A stretch of 64,000 bases of DNA from CAMBDS01 sp964355675 (GTDB lineage Bacteria; Electryoneota; AABM5-125-24; Hatepunaeales; Hatepunaeaceae), in assembly GCA_964355675.1 (NCBI GenBank), contig CAYHEC010000019.1, positions 5,538-69,537 of the forward strand, in the 5' to 3' direction. Positions 42,804 to 51,055 of this stretch are shown here, in pieces (positions within the stretch are counted from its first letter, which is position 1; each line of letters opens with the position of its first letter). The position numbers and the translations under genes were made by a program. Below the pieces are notes generated by a model. The model saw only the letters and a program-made list of their open reading frames with translations, made no database searches and was not told where the DNA came from.

Positions 42804-44503
42804 TAGTTGTCGCCTCCTGAAGCACCCGTGTCGTGCATTTGATCCTTCTTTGCTGGCTTGGAACTGCCACTATTGTCGGAGCCGCTGAATTTGGTGTGCC
42901 AGCCTTTGCCCCCAATAAGCACAACAATTGCCTCAAACACAAGAAAACCGATCAGCAACGGTGGTACCGAAGCTGATTCGCCACCTGCATAGGAATGAAG
43001 ACCAGAAAGGAGATAATTGACGCCGTAGTAGGTCATCAGTATTAGCGGAAAGACACCAATTGCGGCAAGCGCCAGCCCTCTCGGGTTAAGCCATCCTGCG
43101 TATCTTGCGTGTCCGACAGCAACATACCCGAACCACGAGATTAAAGCCCAAGTCTCCTTTGGATCCCAGCCCCAATATCTGCCCCATGCCTCATGCGCCC
43201 AGACCCCGCCCAGAATCGTTCCCGCGAACAGGAGTAGCATTGCCATCTGGATACTTCGGTGGATGGCTTTGGTCGTGGCAGTATAAAGCTCTTTGTCATT
43301 TGGACGGAAGGTTTCGAGGCCAAGCGACACATGACCAAGGATCATTGCCACTGTTGCGACTGCATAGCCAGAGAGTATGATGATCACATGGATATTTAGC
43401 CAGTAGGATTGCAAAGCCGGAACAAGGGTATCGACGCCCGGCGTAAGTCCGGCATTGTCAGCAATAAGTAATGCGGCATACCCCGCAAAGGCTGTCCCGC
43501 CAAGGACCAGCGGTCTGATGCGTCCTCGGCTAAGAATCAGTCCAAAAGCCACTGTCGAAGCAGTTATTGTGATAAGACTTTCGTAAAAGTTAGACCACGG
43601 AGCTCGTGCTCCGATGAAGGCGCGCATCCCAAGCCCGCTCAGATGTGCGAGAAATGCTCCCCAGATGACCCAGCTCGCAAGCCTGTGCAGAATCTGTGTT
43701 GATCCGAGCAGTGAGCCGAGAAACATGAGTAGAGCGATCAGATAGAGCATTCTGCCCCATTGGATCGGGCGAACCTGGTTGTAAAGAACCTCCATATCGA
43801 ACCGCTTCAGGCGATTTGCGCCGGGATTCCAGCGTTCCTTAGCGATACGGCTCATCTCACGCGCCAGATCTGCCATCTGACTCGTGTTCCCCGCCTCGAA
43901 TGCACCTACCAGCCCAAGTACTCCCATCTGCAGTCCTACAGATGCTGAGTCGATCCCGGCAGTAGAGTCGTCCATCGCCGCCCATGATCCTTCCGGGTCT
44001 CGCGAGGGAATGAAAGCGGGGATCTGGTTCGTCAATAACGAGTAGTGGCTACCCATCTTCCCAAGCAGTTTTTCAGCCTCAGACTGTACACGCGTCGGCT
44101 TTCCATCCTGTTGTCTGATTTGTGCGGATTGGGAGGCGAGTTGCATGATCTTGCGTGTCGCGAGCAGATCATCAAGACTGTATTTACGTTTTTTAAGATC
44201 AAGCCCCACTTCTTTCAACAGCGGTTCATACCCAACGTTGAATATCTCCTGACTCGAAGCTTGGCTCGGATTTGCTATCCACCCAAGGACAGTCTCGCTG
44301 GGTGACTGGTCTTTCAGATGCAACTTGCCGGTGACAGAGAGTATCTGCTCACGGGCATAACTCTCGAATGGCATCACCCTGCCTTCGAACTGTACCGGCA
44401 GAGCTTTTACTTCCTGCGGTACATCGATTGCCAGTATAGATGATACTGTTGATAACAGTAAAATCAGAGCGCTGACAATTTGAGATTTATATATAAAGGT
44501 CAC
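42803..44503 (-). CDS. ccsA: System II cytochrome c biogenesis protein CcsA (ResC-like) with N-terminal periplasmic domain
   Basis: CcsA exports haem and, with ResB, attaches it to apocytochromes. I chose GTG 44503 (566 residues), which gives a signal-like helix IVSALILLLSTVSSILA at the start. The frame is open for 40 more codons to 44623, but those are encoded by the inserted repeat element. A periplasmic domain of about 260 residues is followed by some eight membrane helices and the haem-binding WWD-type motif (WGRYWGWDPKETWALISWFG), with conserved histidines in flanking loops. It has the same order, ResB then CcsA, as other FCB genomes. A 151-base gap filled by a MITE separates it from resB. 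Confidence 0.9.
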   Translation of the reverse strand: MTFIYKSQIVSALILLLSTVSSILAIDVPQEVKALPVQFEGRVMPFESYAREQILSVTGKLHLKDQSPSETVLGWIANPSQASSQEIFNVGYEPLLKEVGLDLKKRKYSLDDLLATRKIMQLASQSAQIRQQDGKPTRVQSEAEKLLGKMGSHYSLLTNQIPAFIPSRDPEGSWAAMDDSTAGIDSASVGLQMGVLGLVGAFEAGNTSQMADLAREMSRIAKERWNPGANRLKRFDMEVLYNQVRPIQWGRMLYLIALLMFLGSLLGSTQILHRLASWVIWGAFLAHLSGLGMRAFIGARAPWSNFYESLITITASTVAFGLILSRGRIRPLVLGGTAFAGYAALLIADNAGLTPGVDTLVPALQSYWLNIHVIIILSGYAVATVAMILGHVSLGLETFRPNDKELYTATTKAIHRSIQMAMLLLFAGTILGGVWAHEAWGRYWGWDPKETWALISWFGYVAVGHARYAGWLNPRGLALAAIGVFPLILMTYYGVNYLLSGLHSYAGGESASVPPLLIGFLVFEAIVVLIGGKGWHTKFSGSDNSGSSKPAKKDQMHDTGASGGDN

Positions 44504-44526
44504 TTGTGACTCATTGTTTATTTTGG

Positions 44527-44653
44527 GTCTGCTGAAAAAGTCCAGCGGAGTCCAAGCGGACGCCCTCGTCCGCCCCTTCCCCATGCTTGTAATGTCGGCG
44601 GACGGGGGCGTCCGCCTGGACATTTTGGTCTATTATTCGAATTTTCAGCAGAC
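44527..44653. mobile_element. MITE-like element, family B, between resB and ccsA
   Basis: GTCTGCTGAAAA (44527-44538) and TTTTCAGCAGAC (44642-44653) are perfect inverted ends. Inside are hairpins GCGGACG-CCCT-CGTCCGC (44556-44573) and GGCGGACG-GGGG-CGTCCGCC (44597-44616). The element begins one base after the resB stop and ends about 24 bases before the proposed ccsA start, so it has entered an operon without breaking either gene. No target duplication is evident. Confidence 0.75.
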
Positions 44654-44654
44654 G

Positions 44655-45395
44655 CTATTTGGCTGGCGCACTATAACGCTTCTTCAGCCACGGTTTCAGA
44701 AAGAACATTCCACAAAGTCCGAGAAATACCGTTAAAAATCCCGCATAACTGACCGGTGTGCCGGGATCTTTGTTGGCGCCAAGGATAGTGGCGGTATTGT
44801 CACCCGGAAAGAACGAAGATTGCGAGATGTTCCAGCCTCTATGCACGATTGGGTGATTGACTTGCACTACTACTGTGTCGGCAATGCCTTTCTCATCGTC
44901 GTACATTCTGATCCAGCTCGTATAGCCCTTCGCCTTCCCGGTTCCGGGATAGAACGAGGCTTGAAAGGCATCGAGGTAAAGCGTGAAACCGAGTGGAACT
45001 TGGAGTGGGACAGGGGAATCTGAGAATAGTCTGACTGCGCTTGCCGGTTGCCCTACTCGCAAGATGATCTGTCCTTCCATAGACGTACGATGGGATATAA
45101 TCGTCCCAGTCAAAGTCAAAAGGAGGCCGAGATGCGTCACCAGCCAGGGAATTTGATGGACTTTGTAGGGAGACCGTCCGATCGTGCAGGCGATGATATT
45201 GATTGCCAATGCCACGATCAGAAAATCCATCGGTAGTGAATGAAATCCCTTCGCCATTGCGGCTTCGTGGCCCTCCTGCGACTCGACATAGGTTGCATAA
45301 GACATTATCGCAATCATACCGATCAGTATTACCACCGTCCACTTCAGCGACCCCAACTCCTTCATTACCGGATTTGTCGATTGAAACTTAGGCAT
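44655..45395 (-). CDS. resB: System II cytochrome c biogenesis protein ResB-like
   Basis: The start ATG 45395 overlaps the korB stop by 8 bases; a longer frame to 45545 would lie inside korB. The 246-residue protein opens MPKFQSTNPVMKELGSLKWT, the typical ResB start. It has helices WTVVILIGMIAIMSYATYVE, FLIVALAINIIACTI and VTHLGLLLTLTGTIISH (His before the membrane), a periplasmic domain, VNHPIVHRGWNISQSSFF with candidate haem-handling histidines, and a last helix (FLTVFLGLCGMFFLKPWLKK). It is the short ResB type that partners CcsA. Confidence 0.88.
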   Translation of the reverse strand: MPKFQSTNPVMKELGSLKWTVVILIGMIAIMSYATYVESQEGHEAAMAKGFHSLPMDFLIVALAINIIACTIGRSPYKVHQIPWLVTHLGLLLTLTGTIISHRTSMEGQIILRVGQPASAVRLFSDSPVPLQVPLGFTLYLDAFQASFYPGTGKAKGYTSWIRMYDDEKGIADTVVVQVNHPIVHRGWNISQSSFFPGDNTATILGANKDPGTPVSYAGFLTVFLGLCGMFFLKPWLKKRYSAPAK

Positions 45396-46239
45396 ATCGC
45401 CCCGCAAGTTCGAGGAAATGACGACGGCTCTCGGATGCGGGCTCACGATGAGGCGAAAGAGGTTGGGAATTTGCGTCCTGAAAAATAACTCCTCCCAGAA
45501 ATCCGTCCGTCTCGTAGTGGGCATTAAGCGCCGCTCGAAAGTCATGACGCTGGTGATCGTCAGGTAGCTCGCGAAAGGCGGTTCTTAGTGCGTCAGGAGT
45601 CATTAGTTCGTTGTAGGTTGGGCAGGGGCTGTAAATATGAACGGTAGCAAATCCGGGATGGCGAATCGCCTGCTTAATAATGTCGGTCATCATCGGCCTG
45701 TCAACCGAATGCGCCGCCGCAATGAAGGATGCCCTGTAAGCCAACAGCATCCCGATAATGTCGAGAGGACGTGTCTCTTCGCCCTTGCCGGAAGTTGGAG
45801 TTTTCTGTCCCGGAACAGTTGTCGGCGATGAGTGTCCCTTCGTAAGGGCATATACCCCGTTATCGAGCATCAAGTAGGTAATGTCAACATTTCGGCGAGC
45901 AATATGCGGGACGTGACCGCCTCCGATGCCAAAACCGTCTCCATCGCCCCCTACCACGATTACTGTCAAGTCCGGATTGGCGAGTTTGACGCCAAGCGCG
46001 GCTGGCAACGCTCTGCCGTGAAGTGTGTGAAAGCCGTAAGCGTCAACAAAATAGGGTAGTCTTCCGCTACAGCCGATACCGCTGACAAGAACCGTCTCCT
46101 TTGGCTTCTTGCCAAGGTCTTGCAAAGCTCTGACGAGTGCCTGCAGTACGCCGAAATCACCGCAACCAGGACACCAGACAGGTGTGACGCGGTTTTTATC
46201 GACGAGGCGATTCGGATCTATTTGCGCTAATGGAATCAA
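45388..46239 (-). CDS. korB: 2-oxoacid:ferredoxin oxidoreductase beta subunit
   Basis: The beta subunit binds thiamine diphosphate for ferredoxin-linked oxidation of 2-oxoacids such as 2-oxoglutarate. The 283-residue protein has WCPGCGDFGVLQAL, GIGCSGRLPYF, HTLHGRALPAALGVKLANP and the ThDP/Mg signature GDGDGFGIGGGHVPHIARRN followed by YALTKGHSSPTT. The start is TTG 46239. Its partner korA lies upstream on the same strand, separated by a reductase-like gene, an unusual interruption of the korAB pair. Confidence 0.93.
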   Translation of the reverse strand: MIPLAQIDPNRLVDKNRVTPVWCPGCGDFGVLQALVRALQDLGKKPKETVLVSGIGCSGRLPYFVDAYGFHTLHGRALPAALGVKLANPDLTVIVVGGDGDGFGIGGGHVPHIARRNVDITYLMLDNGVYALTKGHSSPTTVPGQKTPTSGKGEETRPLDIIGMLLAYRASFIAAAHSVDRPMMTDIIKQAIRHPGFATVHIYSPCPTYNELMTPDALRTAFRELPDDHQRHDFRAALNAHYETDGFLGGVIFQDANSQPLSPHREPASESRRHFLELAGRYA

Positions 46240-46263
46240 ATGTAAATGCGCCGATTTTAGTGA

Positions 46264-46911
46264 TTATCGAACTATTTTAATGTTGTGCATAGGGCTACCA
46301 GTGAGTGTCATGATTCTCACCCAGAAGAGCACCCAGGCCTCCGTAACGCGAGAAGCCGTGATATCGCCCAGATCGATCACGGATTTCCAGCCAAACCAAT
46401 TCACTAAAATGTTTGTTATTTCTGTCTTTGCTTCGGCGTCATCCCCACAAACGAAGATGTCATGGTCGCCCGGAATGAGTGTTGGGTTAACCATTACCGG
46501 GGCGGCAACTGTGTTTAATGATTTGACGATTCTTGCCTTTGGAAAAGCGCGTTGGATCATTTCGCCCAGTGAGTCGGTATTTCCCACGAAGTTGGATGGC
46601 GGCATACCCTTGGAGAAATCAAGCGGATTTGAGATGTCAACCACGATCTTACCGTCAAGTGCGTTGTGACCCGCTGAACCAAGCACTTCGATGGCTACTG
46701 CACCAAGGACGCAATTGAAGATGAGCTCCCCGAACCTGATGGTTTCGGCGTAAGTTCCTGTCGAAGCGCCCGCTCCTGCCGATGTTGCCCACTCGGTCGC
46801 CTTCGGATTATTTGCTATCCGGGTTCCCATTTTGACGTGGTGACCGAGTGACACTAATTTGGAGGCTATAGCCGCCCCAACCATTCCGGTGCCTAATACT
46901 GCTATTTGCAT
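46264..46911 (-). CDS. NADPH-dependent F420 reductase-like oxidoreductase
   Basis: The 215-residue Rossmann protein has the dinucleotide-binding start IAVLGTGMVGAAIASKLVSL. Further landmarks are KMGTRIANNPKATEW (phosphate-binding Arg/Lys expected for NADP), VDISNPLDFSKGMPPS and SLNTVAAPVMVNPTLIPGDH. This matches the F420-dependent NADP reductase-like (NADP_oxidored F420) family. Many members act without F420, so the cofactor is not certain. It lies between korA and korB in the same orientation with short gaps. Confidence 0.8.
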   Translation of the reverse strand: MQIAVLGTGMVGAAIASKLVSLGHHVKMGTRIANNPKATEWATSAGAGASTGTYAETIRFGELIFNCVLGAVAIEVLGSAGHNALDGKIVVDISNPLDFSKGMPPSNFVGNTDSLGEMIQRAFPKARIVKSLNTVAAPVMVNPTLIPGDHDIFVCGDDAEAKTEITNILVNWFGWKSVIDLGDITASRVTEAWVLFWVRIMTLTGSPMHNIKIVR

Positions 46912-46928
46912 AACTCTCTTTATGGTAG

Positions 46929-46947
46929 AACGGGCGTCTCGCCCGTT
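46929..46947. repeat. AACGGGCG hairpin repeat between korA and the reductase gene
   Basis: AACGGGCG-TCT-CGCCCGTT is a perfect 8-bp stem whose loop reads AGA on the minus strand. It lies in the 61-base gap upstream of the reductase gene start. Confidence 0.6.
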
Positions 46948-46972
46948 GTTGATTATATTGAAATAATGAACA

Positions 46973-48652
46973 CTAATTGCCCACCGCTTCCCGTAAGTGG
47001 TAAGTGTTCTTCATTACGGCGTGTATCACCAATTCCGGCGTTACTTCGAAGTCGTCAACAGGAAGCAGGGATTCCAAACGTCCATTTGCCATGTATTTGA
47101 TCAGACTTGCCAACTGCCCGGAACGATTCTCTTCGGCAACTATAACTCGTTTCAATGGTTTCATCCATTCCACAAGCTGTCTCTCAGGTAATGGGTTAAG
47201 GTGCCGGATGTGAGCAACTCCGATTTCAATACCCTGCTTCGACAACCTTCGCCTTGCTTCTTCGATTGCGCCGTGAGTCGATCCCCACCCGACTATCCCG
47301 ATTGTCATACCCGGTGTAAAGGTATCAAGCGATGGCTCTAAATCGAGCGACTTCCGCATCGCTTCTACCTTGTTTGCCCGTTTGGCACTCATCGTAAAAT
47401 GTCCTTCGGCAGTGGCTGAAGGTGCACCAGTTGAGCCGTGCTCCATTCCACCTGCTATGTAGGGAAGGTCGTCCACGCCCGGTATTGAGAACGCTGAGAC
47501 TCCGGTCGGAGTGTCCATATATCGTTCAAAATTAGGGATCTCTTGCGTCGGAGGTCGCTTCCGGTCAAAAACTGGTAAAGCGTTCCAATCGGGGACATCG
47601 ATAGCTTCGATGCGGTTGGCAAGCGCTCCATCAGAGAGTAAAATTACCGGCATTTGGTATTGTTCGGCGAGGTTCACTGCTTCGATAGTCATGGTGAAAG
47701 CTTCTTCGATGGTTGCCGGAGCCAGCACCAACCTCGGACTGTCGCCTGGAGATCCATGCAGAGCGTAGAGCAGATCGGCTTGCTCGGACTTCGTTGGCTG
47801 CCCCGTTGCGGGTCCGGAACGCTGGACATCGACGATAGTAATCGGCAGTTCAGCTACGGTCGCAAGATTCATCAGTTCGGACATTAAAGCAAAGCCCGGG
47901 CCTGACGTTGCCACCATTGCCTTCGTTCCGGCATAGGAGGCTCCAAGACATGCCGCAAGCGCCGCGATCTCGTCTTCCATCTGAATGGCCGTTCCACCTA
48001 ACTTCGGCAACTCGGCAAGCATTGTTTCAAGGATTGAAGAAGCCGGTGTAATGGGATAGCCACAAAAAAATCTAATTCCCGCCGCAAGTGCGCCAAGGGT
48101 GATAGCTTCGTTGCCATTCAGAATCAAATGTGCGTTTCCCATTCCGGACGGGGCAACCTGCCAGGCATACCAACCCTTGGTTTTCGAAAACTGATCGTAA
48201 CCGGCTTGGATCGCGTCCCTGATCGAAAGATTGGCATTCCCACGTCTCGAAAGACGCTTTTCGGCAACTGTCATGACGATTTCTGAATTAAGACCAATTG
48301 TCCCACCCATGAAACCAAGCGCTATCAGGTTGGGACTGCGGGTCTGTTCGATGGAGCGGGCAACCGCGAGCGGAGAAAAATCAGCCTTGACTGAGTCATT
48401 TCCCTCGAAATGGCGATGAAGAATCCATTCGCCACCCTTGCCGTCGGTCATTTCGAAGTCGGGTTTGCTACCCCACCAGGTCTGAGGTTCGGCCGAAACC
48501 TTAAACTGAAACCATGCCCTGCCGCCTTTAATCTCCGCCGGAAATGCGCGACTGCACTGAATGAAATAACCAGACCGCGCGGCACTGCGAGCAAGAATCT
48601 CACCGACTACGCTACCACCGCGACCGCCTTCTCCCTCGACACGGAATATCAG
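46973..48652 (-). CDS. korA: 2-oxoacid:acceptor oxidoreductase alpha subunit (gamma-alpha fusion) with non-canonical start
   Basis: The alpha subunit forms the 2-oxoacid oxidoreductase with KorB. The first ATG, at 48451, falls in the middle of the N-terminal gamma domain. Reading upstream, the frame stays open and encodes the missing part: EGEGGRGGSVVGEILARSAA, then FPAEIKGGRAWFQFKVSAEP. There is no ATG, GTG or TTG before the upstream stop; CTG 48652 (559 residues) is the best-placed candidate, with ATA 48661 and ATT 48679 as others. The alpha part has FFCGYPITPASSILETM, KAMVATSGPGFALMSE and GWGSTHGAIEEARRRL. A heptamer repeat and a MITE lie immediately upstream and may have removed the normal start. 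Confidence 0.85.
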   Translation of the reverse strand: MIFRVEGEGGRGGSVVGEILARSAARSGYFIQCSRAFPAEIKGGRAWFQFKVSAEPQTWWGSKPDFEMTDGKGGEWILHRHFEGNDSVKADFSPLAVARSIEQTRSPNLIALGFMGGTIGLNSEIVMTVAEKRLSRRGNANLSIRDAIQAGYDQFSKTKGWYAWQVAPSGMGNAHLILNGNEAITLGALAAGIRFFCGYPITPASSILETMLAELPKLGGTAIQMEDEIAALAACLGASYAGTKAMVATSGPGFALMSELMNLATVAELPITIVDVQRSGPATGQPTKSEQADLLYALHGSPGDSPRLVLAPATIEEAFTMTIEAVNLAEQYQMPVILLSDGALANRIEAIDVPDWNALPVFDRKRPPTQEIPNFERYMDTPTGVSAFSIPGVDDLPYIAGGMEHGSTGAPSATAEGHFTMSAKRANKVEAMRKSLDLEPSLDTFTPGMTIGIVGWGSTHGAIEEARRRLSKQGIEIGVAHIRHLNPLPERQLVEWMKPLKRVIVAEENRSGQLASLIKYMANGRLESLLPVDDFEVTPELVIHAVMKNTYHLREAVGN

Positions 48653-48668
48653 GGGATCTATGTGTAAT

Positions 48669-48696
48669 AAATGACTAATGATTAATGACTAATTCT
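48669..48696. repeat. Heptanucleotide tandem repeat (TAATGAC) upstream of korA
   Basis: Four 7-base units AAATGAC, TAATGAT, TAATGAC, TAATTCT just before the korA coding frame. Confidence 0.65.
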
Positions 48697-48720
48697 AATT
48701 TATTTTTATGCCCGCGAAAG

Positions 48721-48850
48721 AGTCTGTCTTGAGAATGTGGGTTTCTTGCCGCAGGGTGTCCTCACCCTGCGGCAAAGACGCTAATTTACAATTATTTGTC
48801 GCAGGGTGAGGACACCCTGCGACACAAATTCTCTTATTCTCGGACAGACT
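48721..48850. mobile_element. MITE-like element, family A copy 2, with 6-bp target duplication
   Basis: The ends AGTCTGTCTTGAGAAT (48721-48736) and ATTCTCGGACAGACT (48836-48850) are terminal inverted repeats, flanked on both sides by CGAAAG (48715-48720 and 48851-48856). Inside are GCCGCAGGGTG-TCCT-CACCCTGCGGC and GTCGCAGGGTG-AGGA-CACCCTGCGAC. The 130-bp element has no coding potential and aligns with copy 1 at 31387. Confidence 0.85.
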
Positions 48851-48946
48851 CGAAAGCCGGTATTCAGGTAATAGCATACTAAGACGGTTCAATCCGTGAA
48901 AGGATAAGAGGTAGGTGCGCATTGCAATGCGCATCTACACAAGTTT

Positions 48947-50149
48947 CTATAATTCAGCCAGTTCTTCTGCCCGCTTCTCCTCGACCAACTTATCAAGCTC
49001 CAACTTGAACATCGACAACAGTTCCTCCTCAGGCACGGTATGGACAATCTGTCCCTTCCGCAAAATAAGCCCCTTTCCCTTTCCACCGACAACACCGATA
49101 TCAGCATCCCGTGATTCTCCCGGCCCGTTGACGACACAGCCCATCACCGCTACCTTGATTGGCAAATCGATGCCTTTCAGAAGTTTTTCCACCTCAGCAG
49201 TAAGCTCGAACAAGTTGATCTCGATTCTGCCGCAAGTCGGGCAAGCCACTAACTCAGCCGAACGTCTTCGGACGCCGGTCGATTCCAGTATCCACCAGCA
49301 GACTTTGATTTCCTCTTCAGGTTCGGCAGTCAGTGAAACGCGAATCGTCTCACCAATGCCATCCAGCAGTAGCGCCCCAATACCGATGGCAGATTTTATC
49401 GTTCCATAGCCTTCAAGCCCGGCCTCAGTGATACCGAGGTGTAGCGGAATATCGCTCTTGGAACGGAAAAGCCGGTTTGCTTCGACCATCACCTTTGTTT
49501 CGGTGGCTTTCATCGAGACGATAATGTCGCGGAAACCTTCTCTTTCCAGCAACTCAACCTCCCGCAGAGCGGCTTCGACCATGCCTTGCGGGGTCACGAT
49601 ATATCCATCGCGCTGAAGGATGTCATCCGGCATAGAACCTGAGTTGACGCCGATGCGGATGGGAATTCCAGAGGCTCCGGCGGCATCGACCACGGCTTTT
49701 ACCCGGTCTCGTGAACCGATATTGCCGGGATTTAGCCTTACTTTAGCAACGCCTGCTTCTATGGATTCGAGAGCCCGCTTGTAGTGAAAATGAATATCAG
49801 CTACAATCGGAACACCGGCTTCTTTAACAATTTCAGCCAGCGCGGCGGAGGCGATCTCGTCAGGCACCGCCACTCGCACCAATTCGCAACCAGCCTCTAC
49901 AAGCCGGTGAATCTGGGCAAGAGTTGCTTGAACGTCACGGGTATCAGTGGAGCACATCGACTGCACGACGACCGGAGCGCCGCCACCGATCATCAGTGGC
50001 CCAACCTTTACACCGCGAATTTTGGGATCGCTGGTGTAGAGTTGGGAGCGAGCTGGCCTGTCGTTCAGGACGGTAAGGTCAATTTTGCGAAGACCCAATA
50101 GGCTACCTGTGTATAGTATTTTATAATTGAAAGAGTTAGTGCAATGCAC
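48947..50149 (-). CDS. ispG: 4-hydroxy-3-methylbut-2-en-1-yl diphosphate synthase (flavodoxin/ferredoxin)
   Basis: IspG catalyses the penultimate MEP-pathway step with a 4Fe-4S cluster. The 400-residue protein has VKVGPLMIGGGAPVVVQSMC, STDTRDVQATLAQIHRLVEA, VADIHFHYKRALE, KVRLNPGNIG, RIGVNSGSMP and the C-terminal cluster region CPTCGRIEINLFEL and GCVVNGPGESRDADIGVVGG. ATG 50149 adds about 35 residues before the family core; an internal TTG after residue 17 could be the real start. The window also has ispH; no other MEP genes are present. Confidence 0.94.
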   Translation of the reverse strand: MHCTNSFNYKILYTGSLLGLRKIDLTVLNDRPARSQLYTSDPKIRGVKVGPLMIGGGAPVVVQSMCSTDTRDVQATLAQIHRLVEAGCELVRVAVPDEIASAALAEIVKEAGVPIVADIHFHYKRALESIEAGVAKVRLNPGNIGSRDRVKAVVDAAGASGIPIRIGVNSGSMPDDILQRDGYIVTPQGMVEAALREVELLEREGFRDIIVSMKATETKVMVEANRLFRSKSDIPLHLGITEAGLEGYGTIKSAIGIGALLLDGIGETIRVSLTAEPEEEIKVCWWILESTGVRRRSAELVACPTCGRIEINLFELTAEVEKLLKGIDLPIKVAVMGCVVNGPGESRDADIGVVGGKGKGLILRKGQIVHTVPEEELLSMFKLELDKLVEEKRAEELAEL

Positions 50150-50233
50150 AACGTAAACGAGATTTGAAATTACACCAGCCCTTCATTCGATAAGACGGAA
50201 TCTAAACAAAGTCGTTGGCGAATAGAAGGTAAG

Positions 50234-50959
50234 TTAGTAAGAGATTTGCTTATTATGGGGTAGAAGTGGAAAAAACTGATCGATCCGATCCGAGACCAGT
50301 CCATCGACGCCAAGATCGATTAATCGTTTGCCATCGTCAAGTCGATTAACTGTCCATGGCAAAACCTTCATTCCCTCATTCTTGGCGGCGGACACCCAAT
50401 CAGCCGAAAGTGCGGAATAATGCGGTAGAAAATATTCGCAACGAAACATCGCCCCGGCTTTAACCGCACTCTTCGGGCCTACGATCCGTCCGGTCAGCCG
50501 GTCAACCAGAAGCCCTCGAGGAATTTCCGGAGCTATATCGCGCGAAAGTTGTATCGCTTCCGGAATGAATGAGCTGATAATTACTCGCTCGACAAGTCCC
50601 ATGTCCAGAATAAGGTGAATAACCTTCTCGACTGCATCAAGCTCTTTAAGTTCGAGATTAATACAAAGCTTTCGCCCAAATCTGTGCAAGACTTCCTTCA
50701 GCACCGGCACGGATTCACCTCCGCCAATGTCCATCTTAGCCAGCGTATTATGGTCGAGTTCGCGCACTCCCTTATCACCGCCTGTCGGCAGGGATATGCG
50801 GTCGTCATGATGCACGACTGGCACGAGGTCACGGCTGAGCCGAATATCACACTCAACCCATTCGGCTCCAAGCGAAATGCTGTGCTCAAATGCGGTAAAA
50901 GAGTTTTCAGGACGGTAATAAAGACCGCCGCGATGAGCGATCAGGATAAGTTGGGGCAA
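50234..50959 (-). CDS. Glycerophosphodiester phosphodiesterase
   Basis: The 241-residue enzyme hydrolyses glycerophosphodiesters to glycerol 3-phosphate and an alcohol. The GDPD signature is intact: AHRGGLYYRPENSFTAFEHS with the catalytic His and Arg, GAEWVECDIRLSRD with the metal-binding Glu and Asp, and VVHHDDRI with the second catalytic His. It lacks a signal peptide, so it is UgpQ-like and cytosolic. The start is TTG 50959, directly next to a GTTGAAA heptamer repeat that provides its 5' flank. Confidence 0.9.
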   Translation of the reverse strand: MPQLILIAHRGGLYYRPENSFTAFEHSISLGAEWVECDIRLSRDLVPVVHHDDRISLPTGGDKGVRELDHNTLAKMDIGGGESVPVLKEVLHRFGRKLCINLELKELDAVEKVIHLILDMGLVERVIISSFIPEAIQLSRDIAPEIPRGLLVDRLTGRIVGPKSAVKAGAMFRCEYFLPHYSALSADWVSAAKNEGMKVLPWTVNRLDDGKRLIDLGVDGLVSDRIDQFFPLLPHNKQISY

Positions 50960-50994
50960 GTTGAAAGTTGTAAGTTGAAAGTTGAAAGTAAGTA
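50960..50994. repeat. Heptanucleotide tandem repeat (GTTGAAA) at the GDPD start
   Basis: Units GTTGAAA, GTTGTAA, GTTGAAA, GTTGAAA, GTAAGTA occupy the 35 bases before the minus-strand start codon. Confidence 0.75.
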
Positions 50995-51055
50995 AGGAAT
51001 AAGGGAGAAAGTCCCGGATATCCTTTACTTTCTCCCTTTCTTCCTTTCTTCCTTA

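Noticed and set aside
42126..42806. 226-codon open frame on the + strand
   Set aside because: It is antisense to ispH, whose iron-sulfur motifs are clear, and the product has no recognisable features.
44504..44623. N-terminal 40-codon extension of ccsA
   Set aside because: The codons fall in a MITE-like repeat with hairpins; the signal-like helix begins after GTG 44503, so the extension is probably not part of the protein.
45396..45545. Longer start for resB
   Set aside because: It would overlap korB by about 150 bases; ATG 45395 gives the family-typical N-terminus and an 8-base overlap.
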